Origin: an uncultured Bacteroidota bacterium
GTDB lineage: Bacteria; Bacteroidota; Bacteroidia; Flavobacteriales; Flavobacteriaceae
Assembly (NCBI GenBank): GCA_902581145.1
Contig: CACHNE010000003.1
Location: 45,720 to 109,719, forward strand
Length of the DNA: 64,000 nt
Direction: 5' to 3'
Each line of letters begins with the position of its first letter. The first letter of the stretch is position 1. Under the pieces are notes generated by a model. It was not told where the DNA came from. It searched no databases and saw nothing but the letters and a program-made list of their open reading frames with translations. Of the stretch, positions 29,882-40,750 are shown in pieces. The position numbers were made by a program, and so were the translations under genes.

Positions 29882-31645
29882 TTGACTGAATTAAAATATT
29901 TAAATAAATATCTGTTCAAATATAAAACTAACCTACTTTTAGGTTTCTTTATAATAATTATTGCTAGAATTTTATTACTATTTACACCTGGATTAATTAG
30001 AGAATCTGTAAATGTAATTGATGAGTTCAGAAAAGGTAATATAATATCCATTGAAAGCGTTCAAACAGAACTTATTGAAAATATTTTCTTAATTCTTTTA
30101 GCTGCAATTGCTGCTGGTATATTTACATTCTTGACTAGACAAACAATCATAAATGTTTCCAGATATGTAGAATTTGATTTAAAAAATGAAATTTACACTC
30201 AATACCAAAAGCTATCATTAAGTTTTTACAAAAAAAACCAAACTGGTGATTTGATGAATAGAATCAGTGAAGATGTATCAAGAGTAAGAATGTATTTTGG
30301 ACCTGCATTGATGTATTCCATTAATACAATCACACTTCTGATAATCACTTTTTTTTATATGTACAGACAATCTCCTGAGCTAACAATTTATACAATTAGC
30401 CCACTCCCTATTTTATCATATACTATATTCAAGCTAAGTGGAATAATAAATATTAGAAGTAGAATTGTTCAGGAATCTTTATCCAAGCTTTCTTCTTTTA
30501 CCCAAGAAGTTTTCACCGGAATTCAAATTGTCAAGTCATATGCAATTCAAAAAAATAAATCATTAGAATTTGATAATCTTTCAAAAAAAAATAAAGACAA
30601 TCAAATTAGTCTAGTAAAAATGCAGGCCTTATTTTTTCCTCTTATGATTTTACTAATTGGTATCAGCAATATATTAGTAATCTATGTGGGTGGAAAACAA
30701 TATTTAAGTGGTGAAATTGAGAACATTGGGATTATTGCCGAGTTTATAATTTATGTCAACATGTTAACTTGGCCAGTAGCATCATTGGGATGGATCAGTT
30801 CAATTATTCAGCAAGCTGAAGCATCACAAAAAAGAATAAACGAATTTTTAAGAGAAAAGTCAGAGATTAATTATAATCAGAATGGACTAAAAAAAATAAA
30901 TGGTTCAATTGAATTTAAAGATGTTTCATTTACCTACACTGAGTCAAATATTAAAGCTATTGATAACATTAGCTTTAAATTAAATAATAGAAAATCACTT
31001 GGAATTATTGGCGTTACGGGTTCTGGTAAAACAACACTAATAAAATTAATAACTAAGATTTATAACATTGAAGCTGGAGAAATTTTATTTGATAATAACT
31101 CCATTAATGAATATGATTTAGAATGCCTTAGAAAACAAATTGGGGTTGTTTCACAAGATTCATTTCTATTTTCAGATTCAATAATCAATAATATCAGATT
31201 TGGAAAGAAAAAAGCAACAATCAAGGAAGTTGAAAAAGTATGTAAAATAGCTGGAATTCATAATGAAATAATAAAATTTAGTAATGGTTATGAAACGATT
31301 CTGGGTGAAAGAGGAATAAATTTAAGTGGAGGGCAAAAACAAAGAATTTGTATTGCTAGAGCATTGATCAAAGGGCCGAAGATTTTGATATTGGATGACT
31401 GTTTATCAGCTCTTGACAATGAAACAGAGGAAAAAATCATACATTCATTAAAGAGTGTATTCAAGAATACTACAACTATTATTTCAAGTCATAGATTATC
31501 ATCAGTTCAAAACCTAAATGAAATAATTGTTTTAGATAAAGGTAAAATAATTCAAAAGGGTAATCATGAATTGTTGATAAATCAAAATGGATATTATAAG
31601 GATGTATATTCTAAACAGCTGACGAAAAAAGATGATAAGATTTAG
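29882..31645 (+). CDS. ABC transporter, fused permease/ATPase (MsbA-like)
   Basis: Walker A GVTGSGKTTL, LSGGQKQRICIARAL, Walker B ILILDDCLSALD; TTG start. Confidence 0.93.
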   Translation: MTELKYLNKYLFKYKTNLLLGFFIIIIARILLLFTPGLIRESVNVIDEFRKGNIISIESVQTELIENIFLILLAAIAAGIFTFLTRQTIINVSRYVEFDLKNEIYTQYQKLSLSFYKKNQTGDLMNRISEDVSRVRMYFGPALMYSINTITLLIITFFYMYRQSPELTIYTISPLPILSYTIFKLSGIINIRSRIVQESLSKLSSFTQEVFTGIQIVKSYAIQKNKSLEFDNLSKKNKDNQISLVKMQALFFPLMILLIGISNILVIYVGGKQYLSGEIENIGIIAEFIIYVNMLTWPVASLGWISSIIQQAEASQKRINEFLREKSEINYNQNGLKKINGSIEFKDVSFTYTESNIKAIDNISFKLNNRKSLGIIGVTGSGKTTLIKLITKIYNIEAGEILFDNNSINEYDLECLRKQIGVVSQDSFLFSDSIINNIRFGKKKATIKEVEKVCKIAGIHNEIIKFSNGYETILGERGINLSGGQKQRICIARALIKGPKILILDDCLSALDNETEEKIIHSLKSVFKNTTTIISSHRLSSVQNLNEIIVLDKGKIIQKGNHELLINQNGYYKDVYSKQLTKKDDKI

Positions 31646-31694
31646 CTGATTTATTAAAAAAATTTTTTACTTTAAAACATTAATCATAAAATTT

Positions 31695-32090
31695 ATGAAG
31701 ATGGAGAGAGAAGAAATTTTTTCAAAAGTATTAAGAGCTGGCAGAAGAACATATTTTTTCGATGTTAGATCCACCAAAGCTGGAGACTATTACTTGACCC
31801 TTACGGAAAGTAAAAAATTCACAAATGAAGACGGTTCCTTCCACTACAAAAAACATAAAATCTATCTCTATAAAGAAGATTTTACAGAGTTTTCAAACAT
31901 CCTTAATGAAATGACAGATTATGTGATTTCAGAAAAAGGCGAAGAAGTGATTAGCGAAAGACACCAAAAAGATTTCAAAAAAGAGGATAAAGCAGAATCA
32001 ACAGAAGAAACAAGTGATGAAAATGAAAAAGAAGATGGTAGCAATGAATCATCAAATGAATTTACTGATGTTAGTTTTGACGACATTTAA
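31695..32090 (+). CDS. PUR family DNA/RNA-binding protein (DUF3276)
   Basis: EIFSKVLRAGRRTYFFDVRSTKAGDYYLTLTESKK...IYLYKEDFTEF. Confidence 0.88.
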   Translation: MKMEREEIFSKVLRAGRRTYFFDVRSTKAGDYYLTLTESKKFTNEDGSFHYKKHKIYLYKEDFTEFSNILNEMTDYVISEKGEEVISERHQKDFKKEDKAESTEETSDENEKEDGSNESSNEFTDVSFDDI

Positions 32091-32103
32091 TCAGGTAATC
32101 AGC

Positions 32104-34632
32104 ATGAGATTTTTTTATATTTTACTATTTATTAGTATGGGAGTATATGCTCAAAATCCAAAATACGATCTTGACTACTACTTCTCAGAATTTGAAACAC
32201 CAAATTCAAGTATTCCAACACCAAAAGAAATAATTGGGCATGAAGTTGGTGAATGGCATGTCACCCACGACAAACTGGTTCAATACATGTATGCATTGGC
32301 TGACGCGTCAAATAGAATTACCATAGAAGACAGAGGTAAAACTTTCGAAGGAAGACCAATTTTACTTCTTACCATTACATCAGAAGATAATCATAATAAC
32401 ATTAATCAAATTATTGCAAACCATAAAAAAATTACTGAATACAATGAAAATATCTCAACTAAAGATCAGCCGATAGTTGTTTACCAGGGTTTTTCAATTC
32501 ATGGGAATGAAGCAAGTGGTTCAAATGCCAGTCTGTTGCTGGCATATTATTTAGCTGCATCTGACAGTGATTTTGTAAAAGAGTTACTTAAAAATTCGGT
32601 AATATTATTAGATCCTTCAATGAATCCTGATGGATTACAAAGATTTGCTTATTGGGCCAATATTAATAAAAATATAAATTTAACTTCAGACCCAAATGAT
32701 AGAGAATATAATGAAGTTTGGCCTGGTGGTAGAACTAATCATTATTGGTTTGATTTAAATAGAGACTGGTTACCAGTACAACTACCAGAATCACAAGCAA
32801 GGATAAAATCTTTTAATAAATGGATTCCTAATATTTTAACAGATCATCATGAAATGGGAACCAATGCAACTTTCTTTTTTCAGCCTGGAATACCTTCAAG
32901 AACCCACCCACTTACTCCTGAGTTAAATCAAAAACTAACCAAAGAAATTGCAAAATTTCATGTTGAAAGTTTAGATGAAATAGGTTCTCTTTATTATTCA
33001 GAAGAAAGTTTTGACGATTTCTATTACGGAAAAGGCTCTACTTTTCCAGACATAAATGGGTCTATTGGAATTTTGTTTGAACAAGCAAGTTCTAGAGGAC
33101 ATATTCAGGATTCCGATAATGGTCTATTAAGATTTCCATTCACAATAAAAAATCAACTAACCACCGGTCTATCTACTTTGAAAGCAGCAAAAAATCTTAG
33201 ATTAGAAATTTTAGATTATCAGAAAAGTTTTTATAAAGAAGCTGCAAAGGAGGCTAGTAAATATAAAAATGAAGCGATAATATTTGGTAATCATAAAGAC
33301 AGATACAGAACTAATAAACTTGCTGAAATTTTAGAAAGACATGAAATAGAGATTTATGCGTTAGATAGTGATGTTAAACACAAAAATAAAACATATAAGA
33401 AAGGATATGCGTATGTAGTTCCAAAAAACCAGAAAAAATATAGACTTATAAATGCTATGTTTGAAACCAGAACTGAATTCTTGGATAGCTTATTTTATGA
33501 TGTCTCATCCTGGACACTTCCATTAGCATTTAACTTGGATTATGATTTAAACTTTAATGGTAATTATTCAAAAAGAGTTCAGGAGTTAAAATATAATGAA
33601 AATATAAATATTGAAAATAGTAACTATGCTTATCTAATGGAATGGCATGAATATTTATCACCAAATGCTTTAAATAGACTATTGGATAAAGAAGTAATAG
33701 TAAAAGTTGCGACTAAAAAATTTAGACTAGAAGGCAAAGAATATGACTATGGGACTATTTTAATTCCTGTTCATAATAACAATCATGTTAAATTAAATAA
33801 ATTATTAAATAATATTGCGCAAGATTGTAATATTGAAATCAATTCTGTTAAAACTGGATATGCTAAAGGTCCGGATCTTGGTAGTAATAATTTCAAAAGG
33901 ATTCGTAAAAAAAATATTGCTTTATTAGTTGGTGATGGAGTAAATGCATATGATGCTGGAGAAATATGGCACCTTCTCGACACTCGATATGGAATTGATC
34001 TTACAAAAATTGATACCAGAAATTTTAAAAAAACTAAATTAGATACCTACACAACTCTTATAATACCAAGTTGTAACATTACCGATTCTTCATCAAAATG
34101 CTCAAATTTTGATAATACTATTTCAAAGAAAATAGAAAATTGGGTAAATTCTGGTGGTACATTAATTACCTATAAAAATTCAATTGATCTATTGAAACAA
34201 TCTGAACTACTTGATTTTAACAGAATTGAAAATAAAATAATTGCGGAAAATATTAGTTTTGAGGAGAAGTCTTTTTTTACCGGTGCTCAAAAAATTGGGG
34301 GTGCAATTTTTAATACCAAGATTGATAGATCACACCCGATAAATTTTGGCCAAACAAGTACAACAATGCCAATATTTAGAAACTCTACGATTTTTATTGA
34401 AAAAGATAAGGAAAGCTTCAATAATCCAATCTTATATACAAATAACCCTCTTCTAAGCGGATATATTTCAGAGGAAAATATTGTATTATTAAAGTCTTCA
34501 AGTCCATTGAAAATAAACAGCCCTGGAAATGGTAAAGTAATTTATCTTACCGACAACACTAATTTTAGAGCCTTTTGGTATGGAACTAATAAAATACTAA
34601 TGAATGCTATATTTTTCAGCGACATAATGTAG
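32104..34632 (+). CDS. M14 family zinc carboxypeptidase, secreted
   Basis: Signal peptide at ATG 32104 (MRFFYILLFISMGVYAQ); FSIHGNEASGSN, NPDGLQRF, WFDLNRDW, LTDHHEMG. Confidence 0.9.
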   Translation: MRFFYILLFISMGVYAQNPKYDLDYYFSEFETPNSSIPTPKEIIGHEVGEWHVTHDKLVQYMYALADASNRITIEDRGKTFEGRPILLLTITSEDNHNNINQIIANHKKITEYNENISTKDQPIVVYQGFSIHGNEASGSNASLLLAYYLAASDSDFVKELLKNSVILLDPSMNPDGLQRFAYWANINKNINLTSDPNDREYNEVWPGGRTNHYWFDLNRDWLPVQLPESQARIKSFNKWIPNILTDHHEMGTNATFFFQPGIPSRTHPLTPELNQKLTKEIAKFHVESLDEIGSLYYSEESFDDFYYGKGSTFPDINGSIGILFEQASSRGHIQDSDNGLLRFPFTIKNQLTTGLSTLKAAKNLRLEILDYQKSFYKEAAKEASKYKNEAIIFGNHKDRYRTNKLAEILERHEIEIYALDSDVKHKNKTYKKGYAYVVPKNQKKYRLINAMFETRTEFLDSLFYDVSSWTLPLAFNLDYDLNFNGNYSKRVQELKYNENINIENSNYAYLMEWHEYLSPNALNRLLDKEVIVKVATKKFRLEGKEYDYGTILIPVHNNNHVKLNKLLNNIAQDCNIEINSVKTGYAKGPDLGSNNFKRIRKKNIALLVGDGVNAYDAGEIWHLLDTRYGIDLTKIDTRNFKKTKLDTYTTLIIPSCNITDSSSKCSNFDNTISKKIENWVNSGGTLITYKNSIDLLKQSELLDFNRIENKIIAENISFEEKSFFTGAQKIGGAIFNTKIDRSHPINFGQTSTTMPIFRNSTIFIEKDKESFNNPILYTNNPLLSGYISEENIVLLKSSSPLKINSPGNGKVIYLTDNTNFRAFWYGTNKILMNAIFFSDIM

Positions 34633-34633
34633 C

Positions 34634-34747
34634 TTATGCTATCTTAAGACCATTTGCTGTTTTATTATTTGGAGTAATTAAGACAACCGAATCTTTATGA
34701 ACAACTCTGATATCTAAATCTTTAAAGGATTTAAATAAGTTATTCAA
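34634..34747 (-). CDS. small ORF, 37 aa, unknown
   Basis: TTG start: MNNLFKSFKDLDIRVVHKDSVVLITPNNKTANGLKIA*; starts just after the upstream gene's stop and stops 1 nt from the convergent M14 gene. Confidence 0.45.
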   Translation of the reverse strand: MNNLFKSFKDLDIRVVHKDSVVLITPNNKTANGLKIA

Positions 34748-34752
34748 AACAA

Positions 34753-35097
34753 TTAATTTTTAGATCTGTTAGCAATAAAGCTCTTTATGAATACTATTAA
34801 CGCCATTAAAGTAGATAACATCATTAACCCTACTCTTGTGATCCTTACAGCACTTCCACTTTCTATTGTACTCATTAAAGGTTTAAAAAGTCCTCCTAAT
34901 ATTAAAAATGTTAATAATACAACTATATGAGCAACAGTTTTATTTTCTTTTTTTAATCCAGAATTTAATGCTAAAATTATAACACCAAAAACAACTGGAA
35001 TCAGAGCAGTTGGAGAATAATCTACATCAATATAGCCCCATAATCCAAAAGAAATTAGTGTTACTGCGTTAACAAAGCTTATTTTGTGTGGTTTCAT
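34753..35097 (-). CDS. small multi-TM membrane protein
   Basis: Four hydrophobic segments, TMEM14-like appearance. Confidence 0.65.
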   Translation of the reverse strand: MKPHKISFVNAVTLISFGLWGYIDVDYSPTALIPVVFGVIILALNSGLKKENKTVAHIVVLLTFLILGGLFKPLMSTIESGSAVRITRVGLMMLSTLMALIVFIKSFIANRSKN

Positions 35098-35142
35098 AAA
35101 ATTATTTTTTGTAAAATTACAACTAAATATTTTTTAAAAAAA

Positions 35143-35697
35143 ATGGCAAGAACACCTTCAAATATGGTTAGCTTAGGAACTAAGGCACCAGATTTTTCAT
35201 TATTCGATGTAGTAAGTGAAGAATCCAAAAACTTAAATGAACTTAAAGGGAAAAATGGTTCAGTTGTAATGTTTATTTGCAACCATTGCCCATATGTTAA
35301 ACATATAAATAAAACAATTGTAGAATTAGCTAATAAATTTAAGGATGACGAAGTTAATTTTATAGCAATTTCTAGTAATGACGTTATTAATTATCCTGAG
35401 GATAGTCCTGAATTAATGAAATTAAATGCTGAGCAAAATAAATTCACATTCCCATATCTTTATGATGAATCTCAAGAAATTGCAAAAAAATATGATGCTG
35501 CATGTACTCCAGACTTTTATTTATATGATAATGAACTAAAACTCGTATACAGAGGTCAACTTGATGATTCTCGACCTGGAAACGGTATCGATTGCGATGG
35601 TAAAGATCTTAGTTATGCAATAAAATGTCTAATTAAAAACATTCAGAATGACAGCATCCAAAAACCAAGTATTGGCTGCAATATCAAGTGGAAATAA
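35143..35697 (+). CDS. thioredoxin-fold (AhpC/TSA/redoxin) family protein
   Basis: LGTKAPDFSLFDV, VVMFICNHCPYVKHI, YDAACTPDFYLYD; ATG 35143 preferred. Confidence 0.9.
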   Translation: MARTPSNMVSLGTKAPDFSLFDVVSEESKNLNELKGKNGSVVMFICNHCPYVKHINKTIVELANKFKDDEVNFIAISSNDVINYPEDSPELMKLNAEQNKFTFPYLYDESQEIAKKYDAACTPDFYLYDNELKLVYRGQLDDSRPGNGIDCDGKDLSYAIKCLIKNIQNDSIQKPSIGCNIKWK

Positions 35698-35700
35698 CTG

Positions 35701-36630
35701 TTAAAATTCAACAAGCTCTACATCAAAAACTAATGTTGCATTTGGAGGTATGACCCCACCTGCACCTGATTGTCCATAAGCCAATTCACTAGGAATTATA
35801 AAAGTTGCTTTATCTCCTAAACCAAGTAGAGAAATTCCCTCATCCCATCCTTTGATTACTTGACCAATACCTAAAGTAAATTCGATTGGCTGATTTCTTT
35901 TGTATGAAGAATCAAAAACTGTCCCGTCAAGCAACATTCCTTTATAATGAACCTTTACTTTATTTCCTGAAACAGGTTTTTCTGAATTATTTTCTTTTTC
36001 GAATTTGTATAGTAATCCTGAAGAGGTTTTTGAAAAACCTTTGGAAAGGTCATTTAACATTTTAAGCTCTTTTTCTTTTTGCTTTTTAATTCTGTCAGCT
36101 TTTGATTTATTAAAATCTTCAAAAGCTTGGGCTGGATCAAACGCTTTGGCCTTTTCACCTACCGCATTAATGTCAACTGAAATAATTTCATCGTTTTGTG
36201 AAATAGAGTTGACAATATCCATTCCGTTAATAACATGTCCAAAAACGGTATGCTTATTATCTAACCAAGGGGTTTCAACGTGCGTGATAAAAAATTGACT
36301 ACCATTGGTTGATGGTCCTGCGTTGGCCATAGAAAGAATTCCTGGTCGATCATGTTTGAGATCAACATTAAATTCGTCATCAAACTTATATCCTGGATCA
36401 CCAGTACCAGTTCCTAGTGGACAACCTGCCTGAACCATGAAATCGTTAATAACTCTATGGAATTTTAATCCATTATAATAAGGCTCACCAATTGGTCTTA
36501 TATCATTTTTAATTTTACCTGTTGCTAAACCGGCAAAGTTCCCAACAGTCCCTGGTGTTTTCTCAAATTCGAGTTGGATAGTTATCTCGCCTTTACTGCT
36601 TAAAATTACTGCAAATAAACCTTCTTCCAT
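35701..36630 (-). CDS. dual-domain peptidylprolyl isomerase: cyclophilin then FKBP
   Basis: N-terminal [25 protein letters not shown]...GSQFFITH...[13 protein letters not shown]-terminal [21 protein letters not shown]...IPSELAYG...[16 protein letters not shown]. Confidence 0.95.
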   Translation of the reverse strand: MEEGLFAVILSSKGEITIQLEFEKTPGTVGNFAGLATGKIKNDIRPIGEPYYNGLKFHRVINDFMVQAGCPLGTGTGDPGYKFDDEFNVDLKHDRPGILSMANAGPSTNGSQFFITHVETPWLDNKHTVFGHVINGMDIVNSISQNDEIISVDINAVGEKAKAFDPAQAFEDFNKSKADRIKKQKEKELKMLNDLSKGFSKTSSGLLYKFEKENNSEKPVSGNKVKVHYKGMLLDGTVFDSSYKRNQPIEFTLGIGQVIKGWDEGISLLGLGDKATFIIPSELAYGQSGAGGVIPPNATLVFDVELVEF

Positions 36631-36669
36631 GTTATTTTTTTTGCGAATATATCAATAAAAAAAGGATTA

Positions 36670-38856
36670 TTAATTAGCTAAATCACTTAAAAACTTAATT
36701 CTAAAAAGTTTTAACTCAAATTCATCATATTCTCCGTCAAATTCTGTAAGTGCTTGCTCAATATCATCGGATTCGGATTCAACAAAATAATCATATAACT
36801 CATCTTGTTGATCTTCATCAAGGTAATCGTCAATGCAATATGATAAATCTAATTTTGTTCCAGAATAAACAATTGTTTCCATCTCAGAAATAAGTTCTTC
36901 AACCTGCATGGATTTTGATTGAGCAATATCTTCGATAGATAATTTTCTGTCAATACCTTGAATGATAAACAACTTTAATAATGAATTTTTACCAGCTGAT
37001 TTTACTACCATTTCATCAGGTCTATCAATATTATTTTCCTCAACATGTTTTGCAATCAACTCAATAAAATCCTTCCCATATTTTTTTGCTTTACCCTCAC
37101 CTACTCCAAAAATTGACGACAATTCATCTGTGGAGATTGGATATCTGAATGTCATTTCATTTAATGAAGGATCCTGAAATATTACATATGGTGGAATTGA
37201 TTTATCGTCAGCAATTTTTTTTCTTAATTCCTTTAGTTTATTCATAAGGACTATATCTCCAGATTGAGAAATGTTTATTTTATGCACTTTTTCTGTAGCA
37301 GAATTATTTTCGTTAATTGGAATTAATAACTCTTTAGGATTGTTTAAATATTTTAATCCTTTTTCGTTAATCGCTAAAGATCCAAAATTTTCAACTTTTT
37401 TGTGCACCATACCTTCAGCTCTCAAATACCACAATAATCCATTCCAGAATTGTTCATTTTTTGATTTACCGCTCCCAAAATATTTATTATCAACTATGTT
37501 ATGAGAGGCTAAAAGTGCATTATTTTTACCCAATAAGATGCTAACTAAATCTTTCTGCTTGTAGATTCCCTTTGTCTCTGAAATAATAGTTAAAACGTTA
37601 ATTAAATTTTCCTTTACATCAATTTTTGGTTTTGGATTCTGCATATTATCGTCCATCAGTCTGCCTTCTCCTGACTGTGAATCAAAATATTCACCAAAGT
37701 AATTCAAAAGATATTTTCTTCTACTAATTGATGTATTACAATAGGCAACAACCTCCTCTAAATGCATCGATGCAATATCTTTTTCAGTTTTATTTTTAGA
37801 TTCCAAAAACTTTTCGAGTTTTTCGATGTCCTTGTAAGAATAGTAGGCAAGACAATGCCCTTCGCCACCATCTCTTCCTGCTCTTCCCGTCTCTTGATAA
37901 TATCCTTCTAAGCTTTTTGGAACGTCGTAATGAATAACAAATCTGATATCAGGCTTGTCAATACCCATACCAAACGCAATAGTAGCTACAACCACATCAA
38001 CATCCTCCATCAAAAAGGAATCTTGATTTTGATTTCTTACCTTAGATTCCAAACCAGCATGATACGGGACTGATCTAATGTTGTTAATCACCAATAATTC
38101 AGAAATTTCTTCAACCTTTTTTCTACTCAAGCAGTAAATAATTCCTGATTTTTCAGGATTTTTCTTAATAAATTTTATAAGATCATTGTTTACATCTTCA
38201 TTTTTGAATCGAACTTCATAATACAAATTTGCTCTATTGAATGATGATTTGAATACCGCTGCATCAACTATTTGAAGATTCTTTAAAATATCAGATTGGA
38301 CTTTAGGAGTTGCAGTCGCTGTAAGAGCAATTATGGGAAGATTTCCGTTAATTTTATCTAAAATATTTCTAATATTTCTGTAATCAGGTCGAAAATCATG
38401 ACCCCATTCACTAATACAATGTGCTTCATCAATTGCTAAAAATGAAATATTGATAGATTTTAAAAAATCAATATTAGAGGCTTTAGCTAAAGACTCTGGC
38501 GCCAAATATAGAAGCTTTGTTTTTTTACTTTTAACATCACTCTTTACCATATTCACTTCTTCACTACTTAACGAAGAATTAAGTACGTGAGCGATACTAT
38601 TTTCCTCTGAAAGACCTCTTACCGCATCAACCTGATTCTTCATTAATGCAATTAATGGAGAAATCACAATAGCTGTACCATCGGATATTAATGCAGGGAG
38701 TTGATAACAAAGAGATTTGCCCCCACCCGTTGGCATGATCACAAAGGTATCTTTCTTGTTAATTATGTTATCTATTATCTCCTTTTGATCTCCTTTAAAT
38801 TCTCTAAACCCAAAAGTATTTTGCAGACAAGACAGAATTAGTTTATCATTATTCAT
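36670..38856 (-). CDS. recQ: ATP-dependent DNA helicase RecQ
   Basis: FREFKGDQKEIIDNI, MPTGGGKSLCYQLPAL, DEAHCISEWGHDFRPDY, FGMGIDKPDIRFVIHYDVPKSLEGYYQETGRAGRDG, HRDC region. Confidence 0.96.
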   Translation of the reverse strand: MNNDKLILSCLQNTFGFREFKGDQKEIIDNIINKKDTFVIMPTGGGKSLCYQLPALISDGTAIVISPLIALMKNQVDAVRGLSEENSIAHVLNSSLSSEEVNMVKSDVKSKKTKLLYLAPESLAKASNIDFLKSINISFLAIDEAHCISEWGHDFRPDYRNIRNILDKINGNLPIIALTATATPKVQSDILKNLQIVDAAVFKSSFNRANLYYEVRFKNEDVNNDLIKFIKKNPEKSGIIYCLSRKKVEEISELLVINNIRSVPYHAGLESKVRNQNQDSFLMEDVDVVVATIAFGMGIDKPDIRFVIHYDVPKSLEGYYQETGRAGRDGGEGHCLAYYSYKDIEKLEKFLESKNKTEKDIASMHLEEVVAYCNTSISRRKYLLNYFGEYFDSQSGEGRLMDDNMQNPKPKIDVKENLINVLTIISETKGIYKQKDLVSILLGKNNALLASHNIVDNKYFGSGKSKNEQFWNGLLWYLRAEGMVHKKVENFGSLAINEKGLKYLNNPKELLIPINENNSATEKVHKINISQSGDIVLMNKLKELRKKIADDKSIPPYVIFQDPSLNEMTFRYPISTDELSSIFGVGEGKAKKYGKDFIELIAKHVEENNIDRPDEMVVKSAGKNSLLKLFIIQGIDRKLSIEDIAQSKSMQVEELISEMETIVYSGTKLDLSYCIDDYLDEDQQDELYDYFVESESDDIEQALTEFDGEYDEFELKLFRIKFLSDLAN

Positions 38857-38966
38857 TGAAAGTAAGACTCTAAATAAAGTAACTTTAAGTTAAAACAATC
38901 TTTTTTGATTTAAGAAATTCTTTAATAAAATTTTTGTTTTTTTGCATTATATATAATAATTCTAAT

Positions 38967-39929
38967 TTGGACACAAAAGATATAATTGGATTTGGTAAAG
39001 AAGTTATTAAACTTCAATCAGAAAGCATCAAAAATTTAGTTGATTTAATAGACGAAAACTTTGAGAATGCAATAAAACTTATACTTGATTCAAAAGGAAG
39101 AGTTGTTGTAACAGGTATTGGTAAAAGCGCTATCATAGCCAATAAAATTGTAGCTACTTTGAACTCAACAGGAACTCCAGCAATTTTTATGCATGCTGCA
39201 GATGCTATTCATGGAGATTTAGGAATCATAAAAAAAGATGACGTTATAATCTGTATTTCAAAAAGTGGTAATACCCCGGAGATAAAAGATTTAGTTCCAT
39301 TCTTGAATATGAATAATAATCCACTAATTTCAATAACAGGTGATGTTAATTCATTTCTAGCTAAAAATTCAGCTGTTGTTTTGAGTAGTTATGTTGATAT
39401 CGAGGTTTGTCCAAATAATTTAGCCCCAACAAATAGTACAACAGCTCAGTTGGTAATTGGAGATGCGTTAGCAGTAACCCTTGTAAAAATTAAAGGCTTT
39501 ACATCTAACGATTTTGCAAAGTTTCACCCTGGTGGAAGCCTTGGTAAAAAATTATTTTTGAAGGTCAAAGATATTGTTGACACTGATTTAAAACCAATGG
39601 TCACTGAAAATGATAATATAAAGGATGTTATAATAGAAATTTCTAATAAAATGTTAGGAATAACACCTGTATTATCTAAAAATTCAATTGTTGGAGTAAT
39701 TACCGATGGAGACCTAAGGAGAACATTACTTAATAATCAAGAAATTTCTAATTTAGTCGCAGGTGATATAATGTCAATAAACCCTCAAATTATTGATTTT
39801 GAAATTAAAGCTGTAGATGCGCTCAAGATTATGAAAAACAATAAAATATCTCAACTTATCGTTACCAAAGAGAATAAATATTACGGAGTTTTACATATTC
39901 AAAATATAATCAAGGAAGGTATTTCATAA
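38967..39929 (+). CDS. KpsF/GutQ family D-arabinose-5-phosphate isomerase
   Basis: VVTGIGKSAIIANKIVATLNSTGTPAIFMHAADAIHGDLG, ICISKSGNTPEI, FHPGGSLGK, CBS pair; TTG start uncertain (38934 or 38967). Confidence 0.92.
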   Translation: MDTKDIIGFGKEVIKLQSESIKNLVDLIDENFENAIKLILDSKGRVVVTGIGKSAIIANKIVATLNSTGTPAIFMHAADAIHGDLGIIKKDDVIICISKSGNTPEIKDLVPFLNMNNNPLISITGDVNSFLAKNSAVVLSSYVDIEVCPNNLAPTNSTTAQLVIGDALAVTLVKIKGFTSNDFAKFHPGGSLGKKLFLKVKDIVDTDLKPMVTENDNIKDVIIEISNKMLGITPVLSKNSIVGVITDGDLRRTLLNNQEISNLVAGDIMSINPQIIDFEIKAVDALKIMKNNKISQLIVTKENKYYGVLHIQNIIKEGIS

Positions 39930-40750
39930 TGACCACAACTGCTCACGATAACATGTCTTTTTTAGAGCATCTTGAAGAATTAAGGTGGCATGTTATACGT
40001 TCTCTAATTGCAATTATTTCAGCGGGCTTTATATGTTTTTTAATGAAAGATTTCATTTTTGATACCATAATCTTTGGTCCTAAAAAAATGGATTTCCCAA
40101 CTTATAAATTTTTATGTCAAGCAGCAACGTTTATAGGGGTAGAAACAACTTTTTGTGGAGATGAGTTCCCTTTTGTCGTCCAAAATAGAACAATGGCTGG
40201 TCAATTCTCAGCTCATGTTATGACTTCTGTGATCGCTGGATTTATTATCTCATTTCCATATGTTCTTTACGAATTTTGGAAATTTATTAGCCCAGGATTA
40301 CTTGCAAAAGAAAAATCTAAATCTAGAGGGTTTATTTTTATTTCATCATTATTATTTTTTATTGGGGTTCTTTTTGGATATTACATAATTTGTCCTTTAT
40401 CTATTAATTTTTTAGGCACATACCAAGTTTCTAGTGAGGTGCTAAATGAAATTGATCTTGGATCATTTATCAGCTTAGTCAGATCCTCTGCCATTGCATC
40501 TGGAATTATATTTGAGCTGCCTATTATTATTTACTTTTTAACTAAAGCTGGGGTGGTCACCCCTAAATCACTGGTTAAGTACAGAAAATATGCACTTGTT
40601 TTAGTTCTAATTCTTGCAGCAATTATAACCCCACCAGATGTTGCTAGCCAAATTATTGTCGCTATACCTATTGTAATTTTATATCAGGTAAGTATTTTTA
40701 TTTCTAAAATAGTGGTCAAAAATCAAGCAAATGATATTAAAGGCAAATAA
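39929..40750 (+). CDS. tatC: Sec-independent protein translocase TatC
   Basis: MSFLEHLEELRWHVIRSLIAI; six TMs; FELPIIIYFLTKAGVVTP. Confidence 0.95.
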   Translation: MTTTAHDNMSFLEHLEELRWHVIRSLIAIISAGFICFLMKDFIFDTIIFGPKKMDFPTYKFLCQAATFIGVETTFCGDEFPFVVQNRTMAGQFSAHVMTSVIAGFIISFPYVLYEFWKFISPGLLAKEKSKSRGFIFISSLLFFIGVLFGYYIICPLSINFLGTYQVSSEVLNEIDLGSFISLVRSSAIASGIIFELPIIIYFLTKAGVVTPKSLVKYRKYALVLVLILAAIITPPDVASQIIVAIPIVILYQVSIFISKIVVKNQANDIKGK

